Source: Pyxidicoccus caerfyrddinensis
Lineage (GTDB): Bacteria; Myxococcota; Myxococcia; Myxococcales; Myxococcaceae
Assembly (NCBI RefSeq): GCF_010894405.1
Contig: NZ_JAAIYA010000004.1
Coordinates: 578,404 to 642,403, forward strand
DNA length: 64,000 nt
Reading direction: 5' to 3'
Positions within the stretch are counted from its first letter, which is position 1, and every line of letters begins with the position of its first letter. The notes under the pieces are model-generated. The model was not told the origin of the DNA and made no database searches. It saw only the letters and a program-made list of their open reading frames with translations. Positions 47,381 through 57,918 of the stretch are shown here, piece after piece. The position numbers and the translations under genes were made by a program.

Positions 47381-49735
47381 ATGCAGACGACGAGGACCCC
47401 CAGGAACGGGCCGCCGGATGGCTCGGCGGGAGTGGTGGCAGCGTCCCAGCAGGAGTCCCCCGCCCCCGTCGTCTGGTTCGAGGCTCTGTCACGCGGGGAC
47501 ACCGCCATCGCCGGAGGCAAGGGCGCGAACCTGGGCGAGCTGACGCGGGCCGGCCTGCCCGTTCCCCGGGGCTTCGTCATCACCGCCGCCGCCTTCTCCG
47601 CTTCCCTGGAGCCCATTCGCGCCCGGCTGACCCAGCTCTGGCGCCGCATCGACCCGGACGACGCGGAGTCGCTCGCCACGCTCTCCGCGGAGCTGAAGCA
47701 GCTGGTGCGCGAGGTGACGTTCCCCGCGTCCGTGCGCACGGCCCTCCTGAGCGCCTACCGCCAGCTCGGGAGCGAGCGCGCCGTGGCCGTCCGCTCGTCC
47801 GCCACCTCCGAGGACACCGCGGACACCTCCTTCGCGGGCATGCATGAGACCTTCACCAACGTCGCCGGCGAGGACGCGGTGCTGGACAAGGTGCGCGAGT
47901 GCTGGGCCTCCGCCTACGGGGAGCGCGTGGTGGCCTACCGCCGCAGCCAGGGCCTGTCCGAGGAGCCCACCCTCGCCGTGGTGGTGCAGGAGATGGTGGA
48001 CTCGGCGCGCTCGGGGGTGATGTTCACCGTGGACCCGTCCACCGGCGACCGGGAGCGGCTCGTCATCGAGGGCGCCTTCGGGCTCGGCGAGGTCGTCGTC
48101 GGTGGACAGGTGGAGCCGGACACGTACGTGGTGAGCAAGCAGCGCCTGCGCATCATGGAGGTCCGCATCGGCCACAAGGCGTTCCAGATTGTCCGCGAGA
48201 GCCACGGGAAGGAGCACCGCGTCGAGCTGTCTCCCGAGGAGGCCGGACGCAGGGTGCTGACGGACGAGGAAATCGTCGAGCTGGCGCGGCTGGGGCTGCG
48301 CGTGGAGAAGCACTACGGCTCGCCGCAGGACGTGGAGTGGGCGCAGTCCGGAGGACGCCTGTACCTCGTGCAGTCGCGCCCCATCACCACGCTGGCTGAC
48401 GGCGGGAAGGCGCCGAAGCAGCAGGCCCCGGCCGCGAAGGGCCCGCCGCTCGTCACCGGCCTGGGCGCATCACCGGGCGTCGTGTCCGGCCGCGTGCGCG
48501 TGCTGCACAAGCCCGAGGAGGGGAAGCGGCTGCAGCAAGGCGAGGTGCTGGTGGCGCCGATGACGTCTCCGGACTGGGTGCCCACGCTGCGCCGCTCCGC
48601 GGCCATCATCACCGACAGCGGCGGCATGACGTGCCACGCCGCCATCGTCAGCCGGGAGCTGCGCATCCCCTGTGTGGTGGGCACGCGCTCGGCCACGCGG
48701 GTGCTGCGCGACGGCGAGGAGGTGACGGTGGACGGGTCCACCGGCCAGGTCCGCGCGGGACTGGAGGCGGCGCCCGTGGCCGTCCAGGCGGCCCCCGCCC
48801 GGGCCCCCGTGGCCGCCGAGCCCGAGCCGCTCGCCACCCGGCTCTACGTCAACCTCGCCCTGCCCGGGCAGGCGAAGGAGGTGGCAGCGCTCCCGGTGGA
48901 CGGTGTGGGGCTTTTGCGCGCGGAGTTCATGCTGACGGACGCGCTCGGCGGCGTGCACCCGAAGCGGCTGCTGGCCCAGGGCCGGCGCGCGGAGTTCGTG
49001 GAGAAGCTGGCCGGCTCGCTGCTGGAAATCACCCGCGCCTTCCGGCCGCGCCCCGTCATCTACCGGACCACCGACTTCCGCACCAACGAGTTCCGCGGCC
49101 TGGAGGGCGGCGACGAGTTCGAGCCCACCGAGGCCAACCCGATGATTGGCTACCGCGGCTGCTACCGCTACCTGCGCGAGCCCGAGGTGTTCCAGCTCGA
49201 GCTGGAGGTGCTCGCCCGCGTGCGCGAGGAGACACCCAACCTGCACGTGATGATTCCCTTCGTGCGCACGAAGTGGGAGCTGGAGGCGTGCCTGGAGGCG
49301 ATGGACAAGAGCCCGCTGGGCCGGCAGCGAGGGATTCAGCGCTGGGTGATGGCGGAGGTACCCTCCGTCGTCTACCGCATCCCCGAGTACGCGAAGCTGG
49401 GCATCTCGGGCGTGTCCATCGGCTCCAATGACCTGACGCAGCTGATGCTCGGCGTGGACCGGGACTCGGAGCTGTGCGCGGAGCTGTTCGACGAGTCGGA
49501 CGCGGCGGTGCTGGACGCCATCCTCCACATCATCCGGGCCAGCCGCGAGGCCGGCCTCACCTCGTCGCTCTGCGGCCAGGCCCCGTCCAACCGCCCGGAG
49601 TTCGCCGAGCACCTGGTGCGCGCGGGCATCACCTCCATCTCCGTGGACCCGGGCGCGGCGGCGGCGGCGCGGAGGGTCATCGCCTCGGCGGAGCGGCGGC
49701 TGCTCCTGGAGGCCGCCCGGGCAGGGCCCTCATGA
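47381..49735 (+). CDS. ppsA: Phosphoenolpyruvate synthase
   Basis: The ATG at 47381 is chosen for its AAGGAG 7 nt upstream, giving 784 residues, normal for the enzyme. It makes PEP, AMP and phosphate from pyruvate, ATP and water, feeding gluconeogenesis. Visible parts are the N-terminal ATP-binding domain ([63 protein letters not shown]), the phosphohistidine swivel domain ([14 protein letters not shown], His419), and the C-terminal PEP/pyruvate TIM barrel with [33 protein letters not shown] and SSLCGQAPS (catalytic Cys731). An Ala/Pro-rich linker (around 455-485) joins the last two. Its stop overlaps the kinase start (ATGA). Confidence 0.95.
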   Translation: MQTTRTPRNGPPDGSAGVVAASQQESPAPVVWFEALSRGDTAIAGGKGANLGELTRAGLPVPRGFVITAAAFSASLEPIRARLTQLWRRIDPDDAESLATLSAELKQLVREVTFPASVRTALLSAYRQLGSERAVAVRSSATSEDTADTSFAGMHETFTNVAGEDAVLDKVRECWASAYGERVVAYRRSQGLSEEPTLAVVVQEMVDSARSGVMFTVDPSTGDRERLVIEGAFGLGEVVVGGQVEPDTYVVSKQRLRIMEVRIGHKAFQIVRESHGKEHRVELSPEEAGRRVLTDEEIVELARLGLRVEKHYGSPQDVEWAQSGGRLYLVQSRPITTLADGGKAPKQQAPAAKGPPLVTGLGASPGVVSGRVRVLHKPEEGKRLQQGEVLVAPMTSPDWVPTLRRSAAIITDSGGMTCHAAIVSRELRIPCVVGTRSATRVLRDGEEVTVDGSTGQVRAGLEAAPVAVQAAPARAPVAAEPEPLATRLYVNLALPGQAKEVAALPVDGVGLLRAEFMLTDALGGVHPKRLLAQGRRAEFVEKLAGSLLEITRAFRPRPVIYRTTDFRTNEFRGLEGGDEFEPTEANPMIGYRGCYRYLREPEVFQLELEVLARVREETPNLHVMIPFVRTKWELEACLEAMDKSPLGRQRGIQRWVMAEVPSVVYRIPEYAKLGISGVSIGSNDLTQLMLGVDRDSELCAELFDESDAAVLDAILHIIRASREAGLTSSLCGQAPSNRPEFAEHLVRAGITSISVDPGAAAAARRVIASAERRLLLEAARAGPS

Positions 49736-52008
49736 CGGCGCGACCCGGGAGCGGCCGGGTTCCCCGGCTCGAGCAGGTGGTTGTCAGGCTGGGGCCCCTC
49801 GCGGCCGGTCTCGCCGTGGCGATGGCCGTGGGCGGGCTGATGGCCTGGGGCCTGGGCGACGTCGGCATCCTCTACGCCTACTTCGACGTCTGCATCGTCG
49901 CGCTCTTCGCGCTGGCGCTCTTCCTGGCGCTGCTCACCCGGAATGCGCGCGTCCTGTCCCGCATGGAGGCGGACCGCCAGCAGATGGAGCAGTCGCTCCG
50001 GATGTCCGAGGCCCGCTTCGCCGGCATCGTCTCCAGCGCGGCCGAGGCCATCATCACCATCGACGACGCGCAGCGCATCACCGTCTTCAACGAGGGCGCG
50101 GAGCACATCTTCGGCTACTCCGCCCACGAAGCCCTGGGCCAGCCCCTGGACCAGCTCATCCCGGAGCAGTACCGCGACATCCACCGGCAGCACGTGAAGC
50201 GCTTCGCGGAGGGCGCGCACTCCTCGCGGCAGATGGCGGAGCGGCGTCCCATCTCCGGGCGGCGGAAGAATGGCGAGGTGTTCCCCGCGGAGGCCAGCAT
50301 CTCCAAGGTGGACGTGGGCGGGGCACATCTGCTCACCGTCATGCTGCGAGACATCTCCGCGCGCAGGCACGCGGAAGAGGTGCTCCGCAACAGCGAGGAG
50401 CGCTTCCGCACCGCGTTCGAGGATGCCCCCATCGGCATGGCCCTCGTCGGGCTGGACGGCCGCTTCCTGAACGTGAACGACTGCCTGTGCGACATCGTCG
50501 GCTACACGCAGAAGGAGCTCCTCAACCGGAGGTTCCGGGACATCACCTTTCACGAGGACCTGGAGGTGGACCTGTTGAGCTTCCAGCGGCTGCTCACGGG
50601 AGAGCTCAGCTCCTACCAGCGGGAGAAGCGCTACATCCACAAGCAGGGCCATATCGTCAGCATCCTGCTGACGTCGTCGCTGATGCGCGACTCGCGGGGC
50701 GAGCCGCTCCACTTCCTCGCACACATGCAGGACATCTCGGAGCGGAAGCAGCTCGAGCAGGCCCTGCGCTTCCTGGCCGAGGCGGGACCGCGCCTGGCGG
50801 GCTCGCTCGAGTCGCAGGCGACGCTCTCCACCGTGGCGCGGCTCGCCGTCCCGACGCTGGCGGACTGGTGCGTGGTCGAGCTGGTGGATGAGGACGGACG
50901 GCTCCAGTCGGTGCAGGGCGTGGCGGCCTCGCCGGACAAGGCGCGGCTGCTGGACACGCTGCTGCGCACCTACCCTCAGGAGCCGGCGCGCCAGGGGAGC
51001 ATCGTCGCGGGCGTGCTCCAGACGGGGCGGTCCGCCCTCTTCCCGGAGGTTCAGGGAACGGTGCTCGAGTCGATGGCAGAGGACGGTGCCCACCTGGAGC
51101 TGCTGAGGAGCATCGCGCCCGTGTCCGGCCTCGTCGCGCCCCTCTCGGCTCGCGGGCGAATCCTGGGGGTCATCATCCTCTGGACCTCCGAGTCGGGGCG
51201 CCACTTCGGGATCCGGGACTTGTCGTTGGCCGAGGAGCTGGCCGCCCGCGCCGCGCTCGCCATCGACAACGCCTGCCTCCATGAGCGGTCCGAGCAGGCG
51301 ACCCGCACCCGCGACGAAGTCCTGCGCGTCGTGGCCCACGACCTGCGCACCCCCCTGAACGTCATCACCCTGAGCGCCGAGACGCTCCTGAAGCGGACGC
51401 CCGAGCAGCGGGCCACCGACACGCGGCCGCTCGAGTCCATCCGGAAGGCGGTGGCGCGGGCCAACCGGCTCATCAGGGACCTGCTGGACGTCGCCCGCAT
51501 GGAGGCCGGCCACCTCTCCGTGGAGCGCGCTCCGCTGCGGACCACGAACCTCGTGAGAGAGGCCATCGAGCAGCACCGGGCGCTCGCGGAGATGAAGTCC
51601 CTCACGCTCACGGCCGACGTCCCCGAGGACGCCCCTCCCCTGCTCGCCGACCATGACCGGGTGCTTCAAATCCTCTCGAACCTGATTGGCAACGCGCTCA
51701 AGTTCACCCCCGAGGGCGGACACATCGTGGTCCGGGCCGTGCCCGAGGGAGGCATGTTGAGGTTCTCGGTGAAGGACACGGGGGCCGGGATTGACTCGGA
51801 GGACATCCCCCACCTCTTCGAGCCCTTCTGGCAGGCGCGCGTGGGAAGGAAGGAAGGCGCCGGGCTGGGGCTCGCCATCGTGAAGGGGCTCGTCGACGCC
51901 CACAGTGGTCGCCTCTGGGTGGAGAGCAGCCCCGGCGAGGGGAGCACCTTCTCCTTCACGCTCCCCACCGCGTATCCCACCGAGGAGCCCCTCACGCATC
52001 ATGCGTGA
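49732..52008 (+). CDS. Membrane sensor histidine kinase (PAS-PAS-GAF)
   Basis: The ATG overlaps the PEP synthase TGA, so translation is coupled; the open frame before it is a shadow. The 758-residue product has two N-terminal transmembrane helices (about 20-60), a helical linker, PAS 1 ([21 protein letters not shown]), PAS 2 ([23 protein letters not shown]) with its PAC tail, a GAF domain (about 350-510), a HisKA domain with [12 protein letters not shown] (His536) and a HATPase domain ([56 protein letters not shown]). It should autophosphorylate and pass phosphate to a response regulator, which is not encoded nearby. The signal sensed is unknown; PAS redox or ligand sensing is possible. Confidence 0.95.
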   Translation: MTARPGSGRVPRLEQVVVRLGPLAAGLAVAMAVGGLMAWGLGDVGILYAYFDVCIVALFALALFLALLTRNARVLSRMEADRQQMEQSLRMSEARFAGIVSSAAEAIITIDDAQRITVFNEGAEHIFGYSAHEALGQPLDQLIPEQYRDIHRQHVKRFAEGAHSSRQMAERRPISGRRKNGEVFPAEASISKVDVGGAHLLTVMLRDISARRHAEEVLRNSEERFRTAFEDAPIGMALVGLDGRFLNVNDCLCDIVGYTQKELLNRRFRDITFHEDLEVDLLSFQRLLTGELSSYQREKRYIHKQGHIVSILLTSSLMRDSRGEPLHFLAHMQDISERKQLEQALRFLAEAGPRLAGSLESQATLSTVARLAVPTLADWCVVELVDEDGRLQSVQGVAASPDKARLLDTLLRTYPQEPARQGSIVAGVLQTGRSALFPEVQGTVLESMAEDGAHLELLRSIAPVSGLVAPLSARGRILGVIILWTSESGRHFGIRDLSLAEELAARAALAIDNACLHERSEQATRTRDEVLRVVAHDLRTPLNVITLSAETLLKRTPEQRATDTRPLESIRKAVARANRLIRDLLDVARMEAGHLSVERAPLRTTNLVREAIEQHRALAEMKSLTLTADVPEDAPPLLADHDRVLQILSNLIGNALKFTPEGGHIVVRAVPEGGMLRFSVKDTGAGIDSEDIPHLFEPFWQARVGRKEGAGLGLAIVKGLVDAHSGRLWVESSPGEGSTFSFTLPTAYPTEEPLTHHA

Positions 52009-52702
52009 AGCAATGAGCCCGCCCCTCCGTCCGCCGGACACGCCTCGTGGGCTCCCCGCGCCCTGGGCCCGTGCGCTCGTACTGGCGGCGCTCCTCGCTG
52101 GCCTCGCCCTCCTCGCCTCGTCGGACGCCTTCCAGTCCCTGCTCCGCCGCATCCTCGAGGCGAGCGCGCCCGTCATCTCCGAGCACCCCTTCTGGGGCGC
52201 GGTGCTCTTCGTGCTCGTCTCCGCGCTGTCGGCGATGCTGGCCTTCTTCTCCAGTGCGCTGCTGCTGCCGGTGGCCCTCCACGCCTGGGGCAAGACGGTG
52301 TGCGTGCTCCTGCTCTGGGTGGGCTGGATGCTCGGCGGCGCCTGCGCGTATGGCCTCGCCCACTCCTGGGGCCGGCCCGTCATCCGCCGGCTCACCTCTT
52401 CACGCGGGCTGGCCCGCTACGAGGAGCGCATCTCCCGGCGCACGCCCTTCGGCTGGGTGCTCCTCTTCCAGCTCGCGGTGCCCTCGGAGATTCCCGGCTA
52501 TGTACTCGGCCTGGCGCGCTACGGGCTGCGCCGCTACCTGCTCGTCCTCGCGCTGGCGGAGCTTCCCTACGCGGTGGGCACCGTCTACCTCGGCGCGAGC
52601 TTCCTGGAGCAGCGCACCGTCGTCCTGGTGGGCCTGGGCGTGTTCGGCATCCTCTTCGGCGCCTGGGCCCTCCACCTGCTGCACGAGCGCCTGGGACGGT
52701 GA
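52001..52702 (+). CDS. VTT-domain (DedA/TVP38-like) membrane protein
   Basis: The ATG at 52001 overlaps the kinase stop by 8 bp; ATG 52013 is an alternative. The product of about 233 residues has several hydrophobic helices (ALVLAALLAGLALLAS; GAVLFVLVSALSAMLAFFSSALLLPVALHAWG; VCVLLLWVGWMLGGACAYGLA; VVLVGLGVFGILFGAWAL). It carries the VTT/SNARE-associated core, with the G-x-x-x-G region before RPVIRRL and the FQLAVPSEIPGYVLGLARY motif after the central helices. The family acts in membrane lipid handling (undecaprenyl phosphate or phospholipid transport in some DedA members); the exact substrate here is not known. It is the third gene of a likely operon with ppsA and the kinase. Confidence 0.88.
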   Translation: MREAMSPPLRPPDTPRGLPAPWARALVLAALLAGLALLASSDAFQSLLRRILEASAPVISEHPFWGAVLFVLVSALSAMLAFFSSALLLPVALHAWGKTVCVLLLWVGWMLGGACAYGLAHSWGRPVIRRLTSSRGLARYEERISRRTPFGWVLLFQLAVPSEIPGYVLGLARYGLRRYLLVLALAELPYAVGTVYLGASFLEQRTVVLVGLGVFGILFGAWALHLLHERLGR

Positions 52703-53023
52703 CGTCCGCGGCTCGGACGCGGGGGTGAGGGGGCGTCCTCTTCCGGGCGGCCTGCCCCGGGAGCTTCCGGTGATGGACGCACCGCGACTCGCGTGAGCGG
52801 TGCCGGCAAGCGCGTGCGGGTGCGCAGCCGGCTCGGAGAGACGGTGCTGCCCATGCGCCGGGCCGAGGGCCTGCGCCCCGGTGAGCTCTTCAGGGCCGGA
52901 GGGGGCGGTTCCGACGGGTTCCGGAAAAGAGTTCACCCCATCCGTCTTGTCAGACCTCGCCTTCGGTTGTCCGGCCGCTCCCGGTCCCGCGCCTCCTTCG
53001 CTCGCGGTACCGGATGCACGACA
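52703..53023. other. Convergent intergenic region
   Basis: Apart from the terminator-like hairpins near its left end, nothing gene-like is supported in these 321 bp between the VTT gene and the 3' end of the patatin gene. Short open frames here have no family character and no ribosome binding site. Confidence 0.5.
52716..52744 (+). terminator. Hairpin plus pyrimidine tract after the VTT gene
   Basis: Arms GACGC / GCGTC enclose 12 nt and are followed by CTCTTCC. The downstream arm and tail are part of a 22-bp stretch identical to one after the flavodoxin gene (57759-57780), also shortly after a stop codon. A second 6-bp hairpin (CGTCCG / CGGACG, 52703-52719) overlaps it. Confidence 0.4.
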
Positions 53024-54094
53024 TCAGGCGGGGGCCATGGCGGCGGCGCGTGCGAACTGCGTCCGCACCGATTCACGGCGGATGTAGGGCTTGCCCCTGC
53101 GGAATTCCTCCACGTAGGCCTGGAAGTTCCAGGACGCCAGGAACGTCTTCGCGGCGGCGCGGCCGGAGTTATAGAGATCCAGCGCCCGCTCGCTCGTGAT
53201 GTCGAACTCCGTCGTCCCGACACCCAGGGTCGGAATGGTGAGGGTCCGGGCGAACTGGGCCCGCTCGAGATAGAGGCGGTCGTGAGCCTCCAGGAGCGTT
53301 TCGACCAACTCACTGAACAGCTTGTAGAGCCCCGTCAGCCCGCCCGGTCCATGCGTCTTTTTCGGGAGAGCGTGTTTCGGCTCGGGTTCGACGAGCATGA
53401 GGCCGAAGGTCGGCCAGGCCGGCTCCTCGTCCTCGCAATCGAAGAGCCAGACCGGGAAGTTCGACAACAGGCCACCATCCACGAGCACGTGCTCCTCCCC
53501 GGTGTTGGAATTCGTCACCCGCACGGGCTCGAAGAAGCCGGGAATGCTCATGCTCATCCGGACCGCTTCGGAGACCTTCAGCTCGAGCGGGTCCAGCCCC
53601 AGCAGGTGTGCATCTCGTGGAAGGACCAGCAACCGGTGGGCGGTGAGGTCCGACACGATGACCTGCAGCCGGGAGCTCCAGCGGGGGTCGGTCCATTTCG
53701 TGCGCAGGTCCTTGAAGGTGTGCACGCCATGGGCCGCGAGACGCTCGTCCATCCACGCGCTGAAGCGCTTTCCTTCGTAGATGCCCTGGTCGAGCAGGAG
53801 GCTGATCCCCTTTCCGACGAGATGAATCTTGTCTTCCCAGCCCTTGTCCTTGAACTGAAGGAAATCGAGTTCGAGCACGGTCTGCCTCAGCTCCTCTCCC
53901 CGGTAGCCGGCGGCAATCAGCGCCGCCGTGATGGCTCCCGCGGAAGTCCCCGCGAGGTTCTGTGGCTGGTAGCCCATCTCGTCCAGGACGGAGAAGGCAC
54001 CGGCCAGGCCGATGCCCTTCACCCCGCCTCCCTCGAAGACCAGGTCGCAGCAAGACTCCCTCGGACTGCTTCTACATCGACTGAGCTCTTCCAT
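53024..54094 (-). CDS. Patatin-like phospholipase
   Basis: The ATG at 54094 has GGGAGGGG about 7 nt upstream and gives 356 residues. The patatin fold is evident: oxyanion loop DLVFEGGGVKGIGLAGA, nucleophile elbow AGTSAGAITAA (Ser51) and the catalytic Asp in LVDGGLLSNFP (Asp206). Such enzymes hydrolyse acyl esters of phospholipids or other lipids using a Ser-Asp dyad. No signal peptide or transmembrane segment is seen, so it is cytoplasmic or delivered by an unknown route. The C-terminus (SERALDLYNSGRAAAKTFLASWNFQAYVEEFRRG) is typical of bacterial patatins of this length. It stands alone on the minus strand with a 340-bp upstream region. Confidence 0.93.
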   Translation of the reverse strand: MEELSRCRSSPRESCCDLVFEGGGVKGIGLAGAFSVLDEMGYQPQNLAGTSAGAITAALIAAGYRGEELRQTVLELDFLQFKDKGWEDKIHLVGKGISLLLDQGIYEGKRFSAWMDERLAAHGVHTFKDLRTKWTDPRWSSRLQVIVSDLTAHRLLVLPRDAHLLGLDPLELKVSEAVRMSMSIPGFFEPVRVTNSNTGEEHVLVDGGLLSNFPVWLFDCEDEEPAWPTFGLMLVEPEPKHALPKKTHGPGGLTGLYKLFSELVETLLEAHDRLYLERAQFARTLTIPTLGVGTTEFDITSERALDLYNSGRAAAKTFLASWNFQAYVEEFRRGKPYIRRESVRTQFARAAAMAPA

Positions 54095-54434
54095 CGCGAT
54101 GCCCCTCCCTGCGTGGTCCTGTCTCAGGATGGAGGTGCGCCGTTCGCCTCGACACCCCTTGACGGGCTGGCGACGCGTGGGTGCGCTCCCCGATAGACAA
54201 CCTCGCCGGACAGGGCCCGCCCGCGTGCCCCCATTCGGATGTTGCCCAGCTTCAAGTCAGGACGAGCCCGCTCCCACTGCATCTGTCATTGCCCCCCAAC
54301 CCGGGAGCAGATGCCGCGTCCTTGCGCCCGCCCAAGCTTCCGGTCCACCGCGAGAGGCATCACGCCCTGTTCGACCCCGTCAATGCGTGGGCGGGAACGC
54401 TGATTCTCGCCGTGGCGCTCGACCTGTCGGCGGC
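54095..54434. other. Region upstream of the patatin gene
   Basis: These 340 bp separate the patatin start from the 3' end of the P-type ATPase gene; both genes are on the minus strand. It should contain the patatin promoter and the ATPase terminator. No consensus element or convincing small gene was found; short open frames here lack family character. Confidence 0.45.
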
Positions 54435-57017
54435 TCACGCGACGCGGGGACGGAGCCGGTAGCGGCCGCGGAGAATCTGGCGTCCGCGTGGGCCCCGCGA
54501 GAAGAGGCGCTGGCGCGAGAGCACCAGCGGCACCAGTGCCACCGCCACGCCCACGACGACGCGCGCCCAGTCATCTCTGTGCAGCGGGTGCAGCCCCAAC
54601 ATGTACGCCAGGGGCCGCACCTGGATGAGCAGCACCGAGGCCCCCAAGGACAGCGCGCAGACCCACCGGGCCGTGCGCGTGCGCAGAGCGGTGAGCACCG
54701 CCGCGTAGCCGGCGCTCGCGAGCGTGAGGGACGCCAGCGCCACCGCGCGCCCGTGCTCCACGTCGCGTCCCGCCCCCAGGCTCCGGTCATAGCCCCAGAC
54801 GAGCCCCACCGTCGCCAGCCCGCCCACCAGCGCGACGGTGGCCCACTCGCCCGCGGTGAAGAAGCGCGCGGGCCCCTGGCGCCGCGCAGGTCCAAGACGT
54901 CCCGGACGCGCCGCCGCCTGGAAGGCCAGCATCGCCGTGGGGTGGATGATGAGCTCCAGCCAGACGATGTGGATGGGCAGGTACAGGAGCGGATAGCCCG
55001 CCAGCGGCAGCAGCGCCGCCGTCACGACGAGCGGGATGTGGATGAGCAGCAGGTACTGGAAGCAGCGCTGGAGGTTGCGGAAGAGCTGCCGGCCTTCCGC
55101 GATGGCCCGCACCAGCGTGCCGAAGTCGTCGTCGAGCAGCACGATGGAGGACGCCTCGCGCGCGCTGCGCGTCCCTCGCTCCCCCATGGCGATGCCCACG
55201 TCCGCGGCCTGGAGTGCCGGCACGTCATTCACGCCGTCGCCCGTGGCCGCGACCACCTCGCCCTCCCGGCGCAGGGCCCTCACCAGCGCGTACTTCTGCA
55301 TCGGTACGGCACGGGCCACCACGTCCACCGGCGGCACGGCTCCCGTGTCGCGCAGCCGTGCCTCCAGCTCGTCTCCCGTGAGCACCACCGGCCGCGCTCC
55401 CCCCAGCCCCAGCCGCCGCGCCACCGCCAGCGCCGTCTCCGGATGGTCGCCCGTCACCATCACCGTGCGCAGGCCGGCCTCGCGGCACTCGCGCACCGCT
55501 TCCTCGACGCCCGCCCGCACCGGGTCCTCGCAGGCCACGAGGCCCAGGAAGCGGAAGCCGTGCTCCGGCTCGCCCCCGCGCCAGGATGCGATGTCCAGCG
55601 ACTGGCTCGCGCACGCGATGACCTTGCGCCCCTCGCGCGCGAGCGCCGACACGCGGTGTGCCCACTCCGCGCGCTCACCGGGCACCAGCTCGCACTGCCC
55701 CAGCACCCGCTCCGGCGCGCCCTTCACGGCGGCGAGCAGCCTCCCGTGCGCGTCCTCCACCACCGCCGTCTCGCGCTGGCGCTCCTCGGTGAAGGGGAAG
55801 GTGGCCACGGCCCTTCCCCGGGGTGGGACGGGCGCGGCCTCGTCGAGCGGCGCGGAGTCCTGCTGGCGCTCCTGGGCGGAGGGCCTGATGCGCGCGGCCT
55901 CGTCGAGCAGCGCGGCGTCGAGCGGGTCCCTTCCCTCCTCCCGCGACGCCAGTATCGCGGTCCGCAGCAGCGCCTCTTCGGAGACTTCTGGCGCGGGCAG
56001 CATGCGGGCCACCCGCAGGCGGCCCTCCGTCAGCGTGCCCGTCTTGTCCGAGCAGATGCACGTAATCCTGCCGATGTTCTCCACGGAGACGGCGCGCCGC
56101 ACCAGGGCCTGTCTCCGGGCCAGGCGGTAGACACCGGCGCCCAGGAAGAAGGTGAGTGCCAGGGGGAACTCCTCGGGCAGGGCCGCCACGCCGAGCGTGG
56201 CCGCGCTCAGCAGCGCGTCCATCCACCCGAAGCCCTGGCGCCAGCGCACGAAGGCGAGCACCGCGCACAGCACGGCGGCCACCACCACCAGCACCGCCAC
56301 CAGGTGCGCCACGGCCTGCTGCAGCGGCGTGCGTGAATGCTCACCCCGCTCGGCCGAGCGGACGATGCTCCCGTAGAGCGTGTCCTTCCCCGTGTAGACG
56401 ATGCGCACCCAGGCCGTCCCCGTGAGCAGCCGCGTTCCCGCCATTCCCCAGTGCGCTCCCTCCACCGGCGGCTCCGCTCCCGGAGGGAGCCGCCCCAGCG
56501 GCCGCTTGCGCACGGGCAGCGACTCTCCGGTCAGCGAGGACTCCTCTGCCTGCAGGCCCTCACCGCGCACCACCAGCCCGTCCGCGGGGAAGTGTCCCCC
56601 CGCCTCCACGCGCGCCAGGTCGCCCACCACCACTTCGTCCGCGGGTACCTCCTGCTCGCGCCCGTCGCGCAGCACCGTGGCGCGCGCGGCCAGCCGGCTC
56701 TGAAGGCCCTCGGTGGAGGCCCGCGTCCGGTGGTGCAGGAAGGCGTCCATGCCCAGCAGCGGGACGATGGCCACGAGCAGCACCAGCCCCTCGGACAGCT
56801 CCCCCAGGAAGAGGTAGAGCGCGCTCGTCGCCACGAGGAACCAGAGCATCGGGTCCGCCGCCGAGTCGCGCAGCGTCTGCATGGCGGAGCGCCGGGGCCG
56901 CGCCAGCACGTCGTTGCGCCCGTAGCGCGCGCGGCGCTCCTGCACCTCGCTGGCGCCGAGCCCGCGCGCGTCGTCGACAGAGCATGGCAGGCGGTGGACG
57001 GGGACGGGGAGTCGCAT
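54435..57017 (-). CDS. Cation-transporting P-type ATPase
   Basis: The frame opens at 58127, but the part upstream of the ATG at 57017 lies opposite other genes and has no family character; 860 residues from 57017 is a normal length. It shows an N-terminal cation-ATPase domain (LGASEVQERRARYGRNDVL), TM1-2, an actuator domain with SSLTGESLPVRK (TGES at 163-166) and the TM4 motif LPEEFPLALTFFLG. The phosphorylation site is CSDKTGTLTEG (Asp324). The nucleotide domain has KGAPER, and the hinge has GDGVNDVPALQAADVGIAMG. Six more helices follow. The layout is of type II (Ca2+/Mg2+/Na+ pump-like) ATPases; the transported ion is not certain. Only a weak ribosome binding site is visible. Confidence 0.92.
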   Translation of the reverse strand: MRLPVPVHRLPCSVDDARGLGASEVQERRARYGRNDVLARPRRSAMQTLRDSAADPMLWFLVATSALYLFLGELSEGLVLLVAIVPLLGMDAFLHHRTRASTEGLQSRLAARATVLRDGREQEVPADEVVVGDLARVEAGGHFPADGLVVRGEGLQAEESSLTGESLPVRKRPLGRLPPGAEPPVEGAHWGMAGTRLLTGTAWVRIVYTGKDTLYGSIVRSAERGEHSRTPLQQAVAHLVAVLVVVAAVLCAVLAFVRWRQGFGWMDALLSAATLGVAALPEEFPLALTFFLGAGVYRLARRQALVRRAVSVENIGRITCICSDKTGTLTEGRLRVARMLPAPEVSEEALLRTAILASREEGRDPLDAALLDEAARIRPSAQERQQDSAPLDEAAPVPPRGRAVATFPFTEERQRETAVVEDAHGRLLAAVKGAPERVLGQCELVPGERAEWAHRVSALAREGRKVIACASQSLDIASWRGGEPEHGFRFLGLVACEDPVRAGVEEAVRECREAGLRTVMVTGDHPETALAVARRLGLGGARPVVLTGDELEARLRDTGAVPPVDVVARAVPMQKYALVRALRREGEVVAATGDGVNDVPALQAADVGIAMGERGTRSAREASSIVLLDDDFGTLVRAIAEGRQLFRNLQRCFQYLLLIHIPLVVTAALLPLAGYPLLYLPIHIVWLELIIHPTAMLAFQAAARPGRLGPARRQGPARFFTAGEWATVALVGGLATVGLVWGYDRSLGAGRDVEHGRAVALASLTLASAGYAAVLTALRTRTARWVCALSLGASVLLIQVRPLAYMLGLHPLHRDDWARVVVGVAVALVPLVLSRQRLFSRGPRGRQILRGRYRLRPRVA

Positions 57018-57203
57018 GGCCGGTGTACCCGGAAGCTGGAGGCTCGCCCGGGGAGCGGCAACGCGGGTGGGCACGCAACCCTTGCGCGACGTCCGCCCTC
57101 CAGGACGGAGGGACGGGAGGCGCGCTCGCCTGGCGGCACCTCGCCAACGCCGCCGGCCCACCGCATGCATGAGTGCGGTGGACTCACCCTGGAGGGGCAC
57201 ACG

Positions 57204-57743
57204 ATGCGGGTCCTGGTCACCTACGGCTCGAAGCGAGGAGGAACGGAAGGCATTGCCCGGCAGGTCGTCGAGACACTCCGAGCGGAGGGCCTCGACGCGG
57301 AGCTGCGCCCGCCCGGGGAAATCGACGACGTGTCGGCCTATGACGCCGTCATCGTCGGTGGAGCGCTGTACGCGAATCGCTGGTTCCGGCTCGCCAGGCG
57401 CTTCGTGCACCGGCATGCGCAGAAGCTGCGCGAGAGGTCCGTCTGGTTCTTCTCCAGCGGCCCGCTCGACGACACAGCGGAGCAGAGCGAGATTGCGCCC
57501 ACCTCCCAGGTACAGGCCCTCATGAAGCAGGTGGGCGCTCGCGGCCACATGACGTTCGGAGGGCGGCTGGAGAAGGACGCGAAGGGCTTCATCGCCCACG
57601 CCATGGCCCGCACGCACGCGGGGGACTGGCGCGACTCCGGCCACATCCAGCGATGGGCCAGGAGCGTGGCCGCGGAGCTTCGGCCGGGACGCGAAGGCCG
57701 CCCCTCGCCGGTGGAGTCGGCCCCGGAGGTCCAGCTCCACTGA
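57204..57743 (+). CDS. Flavodoxin-domain protein (HemG-like)
   Basis: The ATG at 57204 has GGAGGGG 7-8 nt upstream. The 179-residue product begins RVLVTYGSKRGGTEGIARQV, the FMN phosphate-binding loop of flavodoxins, and continues AYDAVIVGGALYANRWFRLARRFVHRH and VWFFSSGPLD, matching flavodoxin-fold proteins related to menaquinone-dependent protoporphyrinogen oxidase. The heme role is uncertain; many members are general quinone-linked flavoproteins. The C-terminal tail is Pro/Arg-rich. It is divergent from the P-type ATPase gene (186 bp between starts) and is followed by a hairpin. Confidence 0.88.
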   Translation: MRVLVTYGSKRGGTEGIARQVVETLRAEGLDAELRPPGEIDDVSAYDAVIVGGALYANRWFRLARRFVHRHAQKLRERSVWFFSSGPLDDTAEQSEIAPTSQVQALMKQVGARGHMTFGGRLEKDAKGFIAHAMARTHAGDWRDSGHIQRWARSVAAELRPGREGRPSPVESAPEVQLH

Positions 57744-57772
57744 CGCGGGCCCGCTGCGGGGCGTCCTCTTCC
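57742..57772 (+). terminator. Hairpin plus pyrimidine tract after the flavodoxin gene
   Basis: Arms GACGC / GCGTC begin at the TGA stop codon and are followed by CTCTTCC, the same arrangement as after the VTT gene at 52716-52744. The two copies share 22 identical bases. Confidence 0.4.
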
Positions 57773-57918
57773 GGGCGGCCCGGCGGTGCCGAAGCGACAG
57801 GCGCCGAAGCTGTCTGTTGCGCGGCACATCGCTCCTCCTCCCGTGCCATGTCCGGTCCATGGCGGGGTGGGCAGCATTCTCACCCTCCTGACTCCTCTGG
57901 CGAACCCACGGGGAAGCC

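Noticed and set aside
54181..54462. Small gene between patatin and ATPase genes
   Set aside because: The frame has no ribosome binding site, is Pro/Arg-rich and overlaps the ATPase 3' end; it is best read as noncoding.
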